Under the pieces are notes generated by a model. That model saw only the letters and a program-made list of their open reading frames with translations, was not told where the DNA came from and searched no databases. From Diplonema japonicum (Eukaryota; Euglenozoa; Diplonemea; Diplonemida; Diplonemidae): DNA of 64,000 bases. Below, one piece after another: positions 12,424-23,612 of this stretch. How positions within the stretch are numbered: position 1 is the stretch's first letter; each line of letters opens with the position of its first letter. The position numbers and the translations under genes are program-made. The stretch covers positions 372,001-436,000 of the forward strand of contig OZ025687.1 in NCBI GenBank assembly GCA_964019335.1, in the 5' to 3' direction.

Positions 12424-13062
12424 TTTTTTTCTTTTTTTTTTCCCTTGACACCACCGTGTCTCTGGGAATTGTGTAGGAGAAGAAGAAGGGGGGGGGGGGG
12501 GGGGAAATGCAAGGGGGGGTAAGGGGGGGGGAAATTTTGTTTAAAAAAAGATTTTTTTTGTTGTGGGTTTAATGCTTCGTGTTTCTCCCTCCTCCCCTCA
12601 GGAGGGAAGGGAAACAAAAAAGTTTTTAAAACAAAAAAAAAAGATAATAATGAAACGAAATGGAACAGTAACACTTCTCCCATTCACTTTTTTTTTTCCA
12701 TTGGGGGAAAAAAAAAATCCCCCCTTTGTCTTTTTTTTCCCCTCACTTTTTTTACCCCTCTTTTTTTTTTTCCCCCACTCCCTCCTTCCCCTTTGTTAAA
12801 ATCAATTTAAAACAGCAAAAAAAAAAAGAGGGGGGAAGATGAGGGAGTGGAGAGGGAGAAAGAGGTTTCTCTTCTTTTTTTTTTTTTCCAAGTAAATTTA
12901 AAAAAAGGGGGTACTTACTTCTTTGTTTTTCTTTTTTACCCCTTTTTTTTTCTCTTTTTTTTTTTTAAGGTTGGTGTTACATTATATAAGTTTATACTCA
13001 AAGTATTGACAGCCCCACACATTGAGACTATCCACATTTTTTTTTTTTTTTTTTTTTTTCCA
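12424..13062. other. Intergenic homopolymer stretch
   Basis: G, T and C runs including an 18-G run near 12487-12504. No gene is supportable. It separates the kinase gene from the 125-aa gene and presumably holds the polyadenylation and trans-splice signals. Confidence 0.6.
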
Positions 13063-13172
13063 TCAATTGCTCTTAGCGGCTTTATGGGCTTTGATTGCTT
13101 CACCGTATTCCTGGTCCCAGTCCCAATACATTGGGCAGTCACTGGTTAGGCCGGGGGTTTCAAGAAGAACCT

Positions 13173-13205
<33 letters not shown>

Positions 13206-13570
13206 CTTTTTTCTTTTTGTCCCTCCCCAATTACTCCTAACAAACCTCAGGGTTCGGATTTTTAGCTACAACCTTCGTGGGGTGTTGCAAATGGAAATCG
13301 TCTGCAGAAGCATTGTAGCTGTATATTTGAATAGCCGGCTTCGGGTACTGTGTATAATGTGTTTGGTTTTGATTGATAAAAAATAGGGGGGGGGGAGAAT
13401 ACCGAGTTTAGCAAAGGCTTCAATTCTTCTTTCAAGTACCATTTGAGATCGTCAACCAGGCAATCCTTCGGTACCAGAACGCTGGTCAGCAGGGGTTCGA
13501 GCTTTGTGGTGCCTCTTGGTTTTAGCCACACCCTTAGACTGCTACTGTTCGTTGCCGGCACCCCTGACAT
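13063..13570 (-). CDS. Hypothetical protein, 125 aa, 3 exons
   Basis: Exons 13570-13403, 13347-13246 and 13170-13063 join to exactly 126 codons. Introns are GTATTC...CACAG (55 nt) and GTTTGT...(A)32...CAG (75 nt). I recognise no family. Visible features are VWLKPRGTTK near the start, a helical WYLKEELKPLL and a C-terminal acidic/aromatic MYWDWDQEYGEAIKAHKAAK. There is no signal peptide or membrane segment. The exact frame closure over two introns and the good codon usage support a real gene. Function is unknown. Confidence 0.65.
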
Positions 13571-14533
13571 GGTTTTTTTTCTTTTTTTTGTATCCTGTTT
13601 TTTTTTTTCTTTTTTTTTTTTTTTTTTCCCGTTTTTTTTTTCCCCCCAAAAAAAAAATTGTGTACAATAATAAAAAAAAAAGAAGAATGTAAAAAAAAAA
13701 AAAAAAAAAAAGGAAAAGAGATAGATGGAATGAAATCAAAGAAACACAAGGAATTCAAAAAAAAAAAAAAAAAAAGAAGAAGAAGGGAGATAATGGGAAA
13801 GAGAGGGAGAAAAATTTTCTTTCTCCCCCCCTCTCCCGTGAAATGGGAAGGAACAGAAAGAATGGGATTTTTGAGGGAGGGAATGGTGGAAAGAGGGAAA
13901 GAGATTGTTGGGTCATCTCGAGACTGTCGAATATAAAAGCGTGTTACTTAAAAAAAAAAAAAAAACATTTTTTTTTTACCCGCTTTTTTTTTCTTTTTTT
14001 TTCTACTTCATTCTCCTATTGAGTGAATGGCACGCTAATGTGTGATTTTTTTTTTCTCCTTTTTTCTTTTAAACCCGGCTGATAAACCGTTGTTTACCCC
14101 CTTTTTTTTATTTTTCTTTTTTTTTTTTTGTTACAACTCATCATGATGTACTCACCACTCACCCACTCTCTCCCCCCGGCGGAAAAAGACAGAAAACTTT
14201 ACAAAAAATAAATTGTAAAAATAATTGTGTTTCGATTACGTCTGACTAGAAAAAAAAAAGAAAAAAAAGAAAAAAAAAAGTAGGGGGGAAAAAAAAAGAA
14301 GAAAGTCCTCTTTTTTTTCTCTCTCTTTTTTCTTTCTTTCTCTTTTTTTATCACGATGAAATGAAAATTCTCAACGATCCAAAAAAAAAAAAAAAAAAAA
14401 AAAAAAACGCCAGAATTAACCGGAAGTTCCACACGGGAGGAGGGAGAAGGAAATGTAAAAAAAAAAAAAAAAAAAAAAGAAAGAAAAAGGTGTCGTTTTA
14501 AAAAGGATTTTTTTTTTCTTTTTTTTTTTTCCC
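13571..14533. other. Intergenic homopolymer stretch
   Basis: Mostly A and T runs with purine-rich islands (13720-13940). No conserved frame is visible on either strand. It contains the presumed 3' end of the ABC transporter transcript and the processing signals of the 125-aa gene. Confidence 0.6.
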
Positions 14534-17500
14534 TTAGATTTTTTTGGAAGCCTCAACCATGTTGGCGAAGATTCCATCAGGAATGCCCTGCAGCACCTGA
14601 GGGGTGTCCATCTCAACAAGTCTACCATTATCCAAAACCATGATGATATCGGAGTCGATTAGTGTGTTAATCCGGTGAGCAATGGTGATGATGGTGGCAT
14701 TCTTGAAAACGTCCGCTGTCCTGATGATTTTCTGGATAAGCATATCAGTCTCCGGATCAACATTCGCAGTTGCCTCATCGATCAGAACAATCTTAGAAGC
14801 ACGCAGCATAGACCTGGCAAGAGAGAACAACTGTCGGTGGCCCGTGCTTAAATTCGCACCGTTCTCTTCCACATTCTGGTCGAGGCTTTTGATCTCACTC
14901 GTCAGCGTGACCGCTTCCAACACCCTCCAAATCTCATCGTCAGCAGCCTCTCCAAACGGATCAAGATTGTACCTTACACTCGCGCTGAACAGAATCGGCT
15001 CCTGAGGGATCAGGTTCACAGATTTTCTCATTTGTTTCAAAGGCATCATTTTGCAATCGACACCGTCGTACTCAAGAAAACCAGATTCGATTTTGTTCAA
15101 CCCAAGCAATGCTTGGAAAAGACTCGATTTTCCAGACCCGGTTCGCCCGACAACACCAAGTTTCGTACCAGGAGGGATCGACGCTTGTACGTTGTGCAGA
15201 ACCGTGGGGAGGTCGTCGCGGTATTTAACCGAAATGTCGTTCAGTTGAACAGAACCGGTTGCAGGCCATTCGGGGTTCGTTACTGGCATGTCAGATCCAG
15301 GCTCGCAGGGTAGGCTCAACGCGTAGAATAGCAGCCGTTCAACGCTTGTCATGAACGTTTCAACAAGAGAAGACTGTCTTACCATATATTGAAACATCCC
15401 CGACAGCGACAGTGCGTATGTCATTGCTAGCCCGTACATTGACGCAGAGACTGTGTCTCGTAAGGCGACACCCATACCCGCAAGCAGGAACACCAAGAAG
15501 AAACACATCATGTCCAGTCGGTACCCAAGCCATCTGTTACATATGAACCACCAGTAGTAAGGCTTTGCCATGCCCTCCAAAGAATCCTGAAACATCGCTT
15601 GCATCTCTTCACGCTTGTGAAACGCCTTAATCGACGTGATCCCGTTGAGGTTTGCAGCGAAGCTTGTGAAGACAGGTGATCTGCTTATCCCGTCCAAGCG
15701 TTTGATCTCCCTCAGTGATGTCGTGGCGTACTTTCGAAGGTACCCGAAAAGCACCACAAGGAAGGGGATGGCGATGGTGATCCACACCACGGCAATGCAT
15801 ATTAAAATAATAGACCCCAGTGTGATGCACATCATCTGCAGACAGTCGAAGAGTGACACAGGGAGCATTTCATCAATCTGCCCCAGATCGCTGCTGAACC
15901 TGTTGATGATCCTTCCCAAAGGGTTCGCTGTGAAAAAAGCCATGTCTGTCCTCACAACGGAATCGAACGATTTGTCGTGAATCTGTGTCGACGCGCATGT
16001 TGTGAAGTAGAAGAAGAGGAAAACCCTCAAAAGCCCGAACAGCAACGTCGTCCCGCAGAACACCGCGTACATGTACAGGTAGAAGTCTTCCTGTTGTTCA
16101 TCGTGGTTTTGATCGGCCCAGACCGACAGCCAATAGTCCGCCATAATCTGCGCAGTCTGCCCGACGATTAACATGATGACCACCACGACACACAGGACCA
16201 CACCACCGTTCTTTGCGTATGCTGTGTATGTACCGCCTGTGACCTGGCCCTTGGTGCGGTCCTCGGCTTCGACGAGCTTCAAAGGTTTCTCCTTTTTGAC
16301 GATGGGCTCCTCTGCAGGTTTGATCTCGTCGACCTCCACAACGTTGTTGTTCGGCGCTGCTGTTGAGATGCTTCCGTTCTGCCCGAGCGTGATGGTCATG
16401 TTGGAAAAGCTTGCCGCTTTGGTCTGATGCGTGACGAGGAGGATGCCGAACTCTTTTGTTTTCAGCAACGCGCGGAACGATCTGATCAACGCATCGCAAA
16501 CATGTGGGTCCACAGCTGATAGGGGATCATCGAGAAGGATGATCTTCGCTTCGGAGTACAGACCCCTTGCGAGGCTTACCCTTGCCTTCTGCCCGCCGGA
16601 TAAGTTCACACCACGTTCTCCTATCTCCGTCATATCGCCGTTCTGAAGCTGTTCCAGGTCCGTGACAAGGCTGGCTGCGGCGATGGTCTGCTTGTACCGC
16701 TTCTCGTCATACGGGCTCCCGAATAGTATGTTGTCCCTCACCGTGCCCGCCATGATCCACGGCTGTTGCGGGACGTACGCAATGGGGCCTTGTACCTTAA
16801 CTTTTCCGTCAAGAAGAACCGCTTCTTTGAGAATCGTTCCCAATATGGTGCTTTTCCCGCAGCCCACGGGACCTTCGATCATCACAAGCTCGCCCTTCTT
16901 CACGGTCAGCGACACATCGTTTAGAACGTTTTCGTTGCCTGTTTGCCATTTGCTGGTCACGTTGGTAAACTCGAGAACTGTGTCCGGGTCGGCAGGGGCA
17001 GGGAAATCTGCAGCACCATTGTCCTCCTCGCACTCCAAGAACTCCATAATACGCTGCGTTCCAACATGCACCTCCGGAATGATCTCAAGTGCTTTCGAAA
17101 GCTTTTTACCAAGAGACTGGCGGAGAACCATGAAAAGCGATATAGTAGGGTAGATAATGTCAACATCCAGTTCGTTGCCCGAACGGGAGTACACCGCGAA
17201 GAGTGTGAAGGAAGCCATCACGGGACCGACAAAGTACATCCCGAGGTTGAAGGCTTTGATGAATTGAGACTTGAGGATCCAGGATGCCTCGACAGCACGG
17301 AGCTCTGCAATTTTACGAGAGAAAGGTGCTTCCCAGCATGCAGCCTTTACAGACAACATGCCACATAAGATCTGAGTTGTCAACGAAACGCGGGAGTCTG
17401 TTGCTACTGCCGTGCCCTTTCGAAACGTTGCGAGAAGAGACGTGTTGGCGTACTGCACCACAGAGATTATGACAAGAACCCCGACACCTGCCGCAGCTGC

Positions 17501-18190
17501 ACCGTGGCCCACGTTGTTCGCCGCCAGGAAGAATATAACAATGACATCGAGGACGGCAACCCATAGGTAGTGGAGGAATATGAAGCTTTGGTCGAAACGA
17601 AGGACGTCAGTAGACGTCATGTTGATCACCTTGCCGTTGGAATGCGTAAGACGGGAGCTGTACGAGGAGGACAAGACTTTCTCGTGGATGAGAGAGATGC
17701 ATCCCATTCTCGCACACCAACCAGCACGCATTGTTTGGTAGAACAGCTGGTGGTGGATGATAACCTGCAGGAACGAGCCGAGCACCAACGCCAGGGAGAA
17801 TATAATCCCGTTTTCGTAGTTTTCGTCAGTGTTCTTGAACCATTTCAAGATGTAGTACAAAAAAATGGGTTGGGCGATTTGTAGCCCCGATTCCGACAGA
17901 GACCATATTGCGCCCCAATAGAACTCTGATGTGAAGGCGTCGTAAAGAGTCATCCAAAATCTCCACTTGGCTTCTCCCATTCCTTTCCTCCCTTCCCACG
18001 CTGATTTCAGCTTTCGGAACTGAGTGGCTGCTTGGTCGTCGGCAGCCAATGCTGGCATGTCGGACATTTCCAAAGGTCTCTCCCAGCCCAGCTTCAACAG
18101 CGGGTTGACATAAGAATAGTCTATCCGTGATAGGAAACTGCTTGTTTCCCTTGGTGCTGGCGATGCAGCCTCAATCGGCTCGGTTGACAT
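14534..18190 (-). CDS. ABC transporter, subfamily C (MRP-like)
   Basis: Full-length ABCC exporter of 1218 aa, predicted to move organic anions or glutathione conjugates across a membrane using ATP. It has the short ABCC layout, TMD1-NBD1-TMD2-NBD2, without an extra TMD0. NBD1 has Walker A GPVGCGKST (~440), signature LSGGQKAR and Walker B ILLDDPLSAVD, where Asp replaces the catalytic Glu as is usual in ABCC. NBD2 has Walker A GRTGSGKSS (~1016), a variant signature NLSTGHRQL and Walker B VLIDEATANVD with the Glu. NBD2 is therefore the likely hydrolytic site. The charged linker (~610-640) is Lys/Glu-rich. No intron is needed across 3.7 kb. The ATG at 18190 follows an A-rich leader. Substrate and target membrane are not readable. 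Confidence 0.95.
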   Translation of the reverse strand: MSTEPIEAASPAPRETSSFLSRIDYSYVNPLLKLGWERPLEMSDMPALAADDQAATQFRKLKSAWEGRKGMGEAKWRFWMTLYDAFTSEFYWGAIWSLSESGLQIAQPIFLYYILKWFKNTDENYENGIIFSLALVLGSFLQVIIHHQLFYQTMRAGWCARMGCISLIHEKVLSSSYSSRLTHSNGKVINMTSTDVLRFDQSFIFLHYLWVAVLDVIVIFFLAANNVGHGAAAAGVGVLVIISVVQYANTSLLATFRKGTAVATDSRVSLTTQILCGMLSVKAACWEAPFSRKIAELRAVEASWILKSQFIKAFNLGMYFVGPVMASFTLFAVYSRSGNELDVDIIYPTISLFMVLRQSLGKKLSKALEIIPEVHVGTQRIMEFLECEEDNGAADFPAPADPDTVLEFTNVTSKWQTGNENVLNDVSLTVKKGELVMIEGPVGCGKSTILGTILKEAVLLDGKVKVQGPIAYVPQQPWIMAGTVRDNILFGSPYDEKRYKQTIAAASLVTDLEQLQNGDMTEIGERGVNLSGGQKARVSLARGLYSEAKIILLDDPLSAVDPHVCDALIRSFRALLKTKEFGILLVTHQTKAASFSNMTITLGQNGSISTAAPNNNVVEVDEIKPAEEPIVKKEKPLKLVEAEDRTKGQVTGGTYTAYAKNGGVVLCVVVVIMLIVGQTAQIMADYWLSVWADQNHDEQQEDFYLYMYAVFCGTTLLFGLLRVFLFFYFTTCASTQIHDKSFDSVVRTDMAFFTANPLGRIINRFSSDLGQIDEMLPVSLFDCLQMMCITLGSIILICIAVVWITIAIPFLVVLFGYLRKYATTSLREIKRLDGISRSPVFTSFAANLNGITSIKAFHKREEMQAMFQDSLEGMAKPYYWWFICNRWLGYRLDMMCFFLVFLLAGMGVALRDTVSASMYGLAMTYALSLSGMFQYMVRQSSLVETFMTSVERLLFYALSLPCEPGSDMPVTNPEWPATGSVQLNDISVKYRDDLPTVLHNVQASIPPGTKLGVVGRTGSGKSSLFQALLGLNKIESGFLEYDGVDCKMMPLKQMRKSVNLIPQEPILFSASVRYNLDPFGEAADDEIWRVLEAVTLTSEIKSLDQNVEENGANLSTGHRQLFSLARSMLRASKIVLIDEATANVDPETDMLIQKIIRTADVFKNATIITIAHRINTLIDSDIIMVLDNGRLVEMDTPQVLQGIPDGIFANMVEASKKI

Positions 18191-18684
18191 TCTTTTTTTT
18201 TTTTTTTCGAGAACGATTTGTAGAATTTTTTTTTTTCCGAAAAGAACTGTAGGGTGTTATAGTAGTGACGGGGAGGAAAGGAACAAAAAAAAACTAGATT
18301 TACCTATCCAAAAAAAAGGGGGGTGGGGGGGGGGGAGAAACCGATAAAAACAAAAAGGGGTAAAAAAAAATAGAGTGACTAAAAAAAAAAAAAAAATGAA
18401 AGAAAAAAACAAAACAAAGCCCTCTTTTTTTTTGGGAAGGGATCTTCCCAAGGAAAAGTACAGGGTTTTTTTTTAAATGTTTTCTTTTTCTCTCTTTTTT
18501 TTTTAAAAAAAAATCTCGATTCACTTTTTTTTTTTTTTCCTTTGATCAAACTACTTTTTTAAAAAAGAGAAAAAAATATGAAAGGGGTGGTGTGACTCAT
18601 ACCCTGGAGGGCGGGGGGGGGGGGGGCAAAAACGTTTTGTATTCCATTTTTTTTAAAATTTTCCAAACTGTTCTCTTTTCACTC
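18191..18684. other. Intercistronic spacer
   Basis: A/T/G runs between the fumarylacetoacetase stop and the ABC transporter start. Nothing gene-like is seen. T and A tracts here are candidates for the 3' processing and trans-splice signals of the flanking genes. Confidence 0.5.
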
Positions 18685-18752
18685 TCAGAAAGTGTTTGCG
18701 GGCAAGATGGTGCCCTCGCAGTCACCGAAACCAATGTTGTAGCCGGGACCCT

Positions 18753-18785
<33 letters not shown>

Positions 18786-19970
18786 TTGCCACACCTCACA
18801 GACACCGTTCATCATAACGCTGTCACCATCCTGGAAGAATTTCCTCTCCGCACCGGAGGCCAGTTTCAGTGGCTTGGACCCCCTCCACGACAACTCCAGC
18901 ATAGACCCGAACGAATCCTCTGTAGGCCCAGAAATGGTCCCCGACGCAAACACGTCACCCGCGTTCATGGGGCACCCGTTCACGGTGTGATGCACAAGCT
19001 GCTGGAACACAGACCAGTACATGTACTTGAAGTTGGTTTTGCAGATGTTGTGGTATGTGTCCTCCTCCTTGGGCTTGACAGACGCGAAAAGCTTGAGGTC
19101 CACAGCACCAGGGAAACCCTGCTTCAGGTAGGGAAGCACATCGGGGTCACCGTTGACACCCTGCTTGGGGCCTTCGCAGATGAACGGCTCCAGCGCGTCC
19201 ATTGTGATAATCCACGGGGAGGTGGTGGACGCGAAGGACTTCGACAGGAAGGGACCGAGAGGGACGTACTCCCACTTCTGGATGTCTCGCGCAGACCAAT
19301 CGTTGAAAAGGGAAAGACCGAAAACATGCTCCCTGGCGTTGGCCATGGTGATGGGCTCACCCATGGTGTTGGGCTTCCCAACCCATGCGGCAACCTCGAC
19401 CTCCATGTCAAGCAGCCTGCAAGGACCGAAAACAGGTGGTTTCTCATCATCAGGCTTTGTCTGTCCAAGAGGTCTCTTGATGTCAGTGCCGGAGACAACA
19501 ATGGATGACGCCCTGCCGTGGTAGCCCACAGGGAGGTGGAGCCAGTTGGGGAGGAGGGGTGCCATTGTGGGTCTGAAGAGCTTTCCAATGTTGGTTGCAT
19601 GCTCCCTTGATGAGTAGAAGTCGGTGTAGTCGCCCACGTCCGCGGGGAGGAGCATTTTGACAGTGCTCACGTCGCTCAGAACCGAAACAAGGGATTTGTC
19701 ACCGCCCTCTGCGAAGAGGGCCTGGATGGCCGCCCTGGCCGCCTTCCTTGGTCCGCTGCCCAGAGACATGAAAGTGTTCAGCTTCTCTTCCTTGAGAGCC
19801 TGCGACCATTCGCCTTCGAACTTCCCCATGTCAGCGAGAGCCTTCAGGTCAATCACTTTGTCACCGATTCTCGTAGCACATCTTCCCTTACCATCGGGCC
19901 CCTGGAACACACCGAAGGGGATGTTCTGAATAGGGAAGTGGCTGTCTTTCTCGTAGCTAATCCAAGACAT
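18685..19970 (-). CDS. Fumarylacetoacetase (FAH), 2 exons
   Basis: Last enzyme of tyrosine catabolism, hydrolysing fumarylacetoacetate to fumarate and acetoacetate. Exons 19970-18795 and 18750-18685 give 413 aa (family ~420). Key sites are visible: DYTDFYSSREHATN (metal Asp and catalytic His), DMEVEVA (the two metal Glu) and FNDWSARDIQ (metal Asp), plus PLGPFLSKSF. The 44-nt intron (18794-18751) carries 29 A and ends ACCAG. Its removal restores the conserved C-terminal YNIGFGDCEGTILPA block, which is otherwise replaced by polylysine and a frameshift. It is the first gene of the minus cluster, just beside the strand-switch region. No targeting signal is evident. Confidence 0.95.
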
Positions 19971-20624
19971 TTTTTTCTTTTTCTTTTTTTTTTGCTTTTG
20001 GTGGTGTTGTTCGTTTTGACTGACCGGGGCTGGGAAGGCAAGACAGACTCAAGGTGGTCCTCCTCCTAACCGAAAAAAGACAAAAAAAAAAAAAAAAAAC
20101 ACAAATTCTCAGCAGGCCAACGACAGAGCATATAAGGTGCAGAACAAACACAGAGTAAAAAAAAAGGGGGGGGGAAGAAGAAAGCAAAATGAAAAAAAAA
20201 AGAAGAGATTCAGGAAAATGATAACCTCCCGAAATATCTCTTAAGCCGCATGATAGCCCAAAGGGTGGGGCTGTAGCGTACTGTATTTCCTAAGCCGGTA
20301 CTTTCGATTTTTTTTCTTTTTTTTCTCTTTTTTTTTTTTTTCCCTTTCTCTTCTTGTACCCTTCCTTTTCTCTTTCTTGCAGGCCCTCCCCCTCTCCTCT
20401 CCTTTCCTTTTCTTTCTATCAACTCTTCGGACCAGAAAACCCCCTTAGGCTTTGATTCATACACTTACAGATATGAATTTTATGGATCAGGGCGAAAAAA
20501 AAATCTTTTTTAAATTTCCTCCCTCTATTCTACTAGTGGTGGTTTATGTTTGGTTACAAGCCAGAGCACAGGTAGGGGGGGGGGGGACAAAACAAGAACA
20601 CGGGGGCATCGATTATAGATTTTG

Positions 20625-20666
<42 letters not shown>

Positions 20667-21430
20667 CTATTCTTTCTCTCCTTCCTTTTCTGAACGTATT
20701 TTATTCATTCCCATCCTCCTTATGTTTGCGGGCGGGTGACACCACGTTATTGGTTTTGAACTTTTTGAATTCATTTTTTTTTTCCCATCATCTACTTCTT
20801 CATCTTCTCATTCATTTGATTGGGGGGGAGGGGGGGACAAAAGAGAGAAATAACGGGAGAAAGCCCAGTAAAGACAACCCCACTTGAGGATCGTCTTTGG
20901 AAAGAAATGAAAGTAATCGCTATTATTGGAGGGTGGATGGGGGGGGGGGGGGGGCTGGAAAGCAAGAATGGATAGCAGAGAAAGATTTTATAGCATTTTT
21001 TTGTTTCACATCCCCCCCAAAAAAATAGGCACAAAAAGCCAGCTTAGAATAGGATTTTCTTTTTTTTTTTTAAAGAAATATTTCATTCTCTCTTTCTCCC
21101 TATTTTTTTTTTTTTTTTTTTTTTTTAAATATTTGAGCTTGTCCGGAAAAAAAAAGTTCAGCACTTTTTTTTTGGCAGTCGAATTTTTTTTTGTTTGTTT
21201 TGTTTTGATTATTTGAGTAAAAAAAGTCCCGAGCGTTTTAGAAATGAAGCAAACGGCGCGAGCACACACTTAGACCGCAATTCTGAACACAAAGTGGTGT
21301 CGGACTACTTTTGTACTTAGAAATTTTCCGAGGGTTTTTCCGTTGCAAAAGAGGGTCATTTGTTGACATTTTTTTTTCCCGGACAGACTCATATATATGG
21401 CATCGTTTCAAAAAACCCCCCCCAAAATGA

Positions 21431-21592
21431 GGCCAATTGACACTTTCAATATTTCTCTAAGTACTTTTTCCCAAAAAAAAAAAATTCTACAACTTTCCCG
21501 GCCCAGGTTAGGAAAAAAAACACCCCATAAAATTGGAAAGTGAGTGTTACTAGTAGCCAAAAAATTCAGTCCTAGGGGCAAAAATGGGTTTT
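21431..21592 (+). repeat. Left terminal inverted repeat
   Basis: Pairs with 23613-23775 in reverse complement, with several gaps. It begins GGCCAATTGACACTTTC and ends with the TTCAGTCCTAGGGGC block. Confidence 0.75.
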
Positions 21593-21689
21593 TTCACTTT
21601 GCATAAATTCAGTAAAAGAGGGGGGTTCCAAAAAAAGGTTTTCCCACTTTAAACAACTTCAGAAAAAGAGGGGGGGGGGGTTCCAAAAA
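21589..21689 (+). repeat. Two subterminal direct repeats
   Basis: Two ~47-50 bp imperfect copies (about 21589-21634 and 21639-21689) share CACTTT, A..TTCAG.AAAAGAG, a G run and TTCCAAAAA. They sit between the left inverted repeat and the transposase start, a usual place for transposase-binding sites. Confidence 0.6.
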
Positions 21690-21758
21690 TGGACGCTTTT
21701 AAACTTGCAGTTGAGAAACTAGGGGTAAAAAAAAGGTATTCGGACCGAGAAAGGGTAA

Positions 21759-23516
21759 ATGGGAACACATCGGCGATCAGGACTCGCCAAAGAGGTTCTT
21801 GAGAAGCTCAGTGGCAACGACTGTGCTGCACTAGTTTGTGACGTAGTGTGTAAAGGGGAACTTCTAGCGGCACTTCTGCCATCATTTTCTGGTTGGCTTA
21901 ATAGACAACAAGACGCCACACGGCGCCAATTGGTCAGAGGCATGCGGCTTGACCACATCACACACGACGAAATAAGGGCAGCTGGCCTTACTGTTGGAAA
22001 AGACTTGTTCTACAGTAGCATGGGTACAGTGTGCAAGCCAGGCCGGCCCAGTGCGACGTCCTTGGAGGATGACACAGAGATCAATTCTGATCATCTAGCA
22101 GTCAGCCAGCCAACATCGCGGGTCCTCCGGCGTCTCACACGCAAACGCCACAGGATGACTACCGTAAGGTCGCTCGAGGTGTCATATCAAGATGTTTTCC
22201 GGTCATCCGCCCTTATGAATAAGATTTCCTATTCAACATTCCGAAGGAGGAGAGGGAAGGAATTTATGCACTGTGCCAAACCCACGGATATGTGCGAGCC
22301 CTGTACAAAAGCACAACGGATGCGTCTTTCGCTATTGCAAACGATGACATCACGTGGGGTCAAATGGGACCTGCAGTTCAGTGTTTCGGACATGCAAGAG
22401 ACCCTAAATTGCATTGATGCGATTCGATGGAAGTACCCAAAGAAAAAGGTACGTGAACTTGTTGCAAACTTGAAGCCTTGGGAGCAACATGTTGAAAGGT
22501 GTATGGCCCAAAGAAGGTTGTACAATGAGCACAGGACTTCTCCCCCACCGGATGCATTAGTTCTTGACATCGACTTCAAGTCCAAGGGGTCCCTACCAAT
22601 GGGTCCTGTATCAACAAGCTACAATTTTTACCATTCGCAATCGTTTAGTGTTTTGGGAATCGGGGTGTACTGGATTGACGGGCATGGTGTTCGTAGGGCG
22701 CTGCATGTTGATTGTGTGCTTTCAAGTCTGAATACTGACGTGAAATGCGTTATCGAGTGCCTGAAAACTGTCCTGGCTAGTGGGTTTGCGATCCCCGAAA
22801 AAATGGAGTGGATTCTCTGGACTGACAGTGGGCGTCACTTTCGTGCAAAGGAATTTTGCTATTTTGTTCTTTTTGGTCTTCGTGACGTCTATGCTGATAA
22901 GACGTTTTCCCTGTGGTTTCTGGGGGAGAAACACGGCAAAAACGGCAGGGACAGCCACTTCGGAGTGCTTTCTCGTGTTTGGCTTCGGGTGTCTCGTTCC
23001 ACAACAATTAAAACTGTCGAACAAATAGCGAACATCACCAATACGATACGGTACACCTCTGCATTTGTAGTTACTGATGTATTTGGCCCGTACAAAAAGA
23101 AGATTCTTGAGTTCCCGGACTTTACAGGCGCATATGGGTTCAAGAGTACTCCGGAGGGTGTATTTGCTACAACATGTGCATCCACGAGCTGGAAGGAACT
23201 AAAGTACGTCATCAAAGAACTCGATGCAGACAGGGCAGAGAAAAGGCCCCCAGCCTATGAATCTTGTGATGAGGATGAAGACGTTCCTGATAGCCTTCCC
23301 GGACTTGAAAAACGGGAAAGAATTGTTATCAAGTTACAAAAGAAACTCGACACTTCCCCCGTAGAAGAGCATGACAAGCCCGAAGCACCAAGCACACCTG
23401 CGAATGAGCCTCTTAAAACCCCCCCAAAACGCGGTAGAAGGCCTAATATGAAACAGAAACGAGGTCGCCCACCCAGCAGCAGCAGCACATCTAAACTGCA
23501 GAAGACTAAGAAATGA
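21759..23516 (+). CDS. Transposase, superfamily uncertain
   Basis: A 585-aa uninterrupted frame inside the inverted repeats. It has an N-terminal helical region (possible DNA-binding) and a Cys cluster, HCAKPTDMCEPC (~residues 170-180), that may bind zinc. An RNase-H-like core follows: LDIDFKS (Asp 270/272), ILWTDSGRHFRAKEF (Asp 356) and EKHGKNGRDSHFG (Asp 398, with HGK). These acidic residues are candidates for a DDD/DDE catalytic triad. The C-terminus is Pro/Ser-rich with two AT-hook-like motifs (RGRRP and KRGRPP). The frame is intact, so the copy may be recent. The long inverted repeats resemble Mutator-type elements, but the motifs do not clearly place it. It could also be a domesticated gene, though the flanking repeats argue against this. 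Confidence 0.8.
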   Translation: MGTHRRSGLAKEVLEKLSGNDCAALVCDVVCKGELLAALLPSFSGWLNRQQDATRRQLVRGMRLDHITHDEIRAAGLTVGKDLFYSSMGTVCKPGRPSATSLEDDTEINSDHLAVSQPTSRVLRRLTRKRHRMTTVRSLEVSYQDVFRSSALMNKISYSTFRRRRGKEFMHCAKPTDMCEPCTKAQRMRLSLLQTMTSRGVKWDLQFSVSDMQETLNCIDAIRWKYPKKKVRELVANLKPWEQHVERCMAQRRLYNEHRTSPPPDALVLDIDFKSKGSLPMGPVSTSYNFYHSQSFSVLGIGVYWIDGHGVRRALHVDCVLSSLNTDVKCVIECLKTVLASGFAIPEKMEWILWTDSGRHFRAKEFCYFVLFGLRDVYADKTFSLWFLGEKHGKNGRDSHFGVLSRVWLRVSRSTTIKTVEQIANITNTIRYTSAFVVTDVFGPYKKKILEFPDFTGAYGFKSTPEGVFATTCASTSWKELKYVIKELDADRAEKRPPAYESCDEDEDVPDSLPGLEKRERIVIKLQKKLDTSPVEEHDKPEAPSTPANEPLKTPPKRGRRPNMKQKRGRPPSSSSTSKLQKTKK

Positions 23517-23612
23517 AGGTTTCCACCTTCAACATCATTTCAGCCACCTTCTGGCAGTGAGTTCCGCTATTTCTTGCTATTGGAAGCATAATCTCTGACT
23601 TTACCAAAACCG

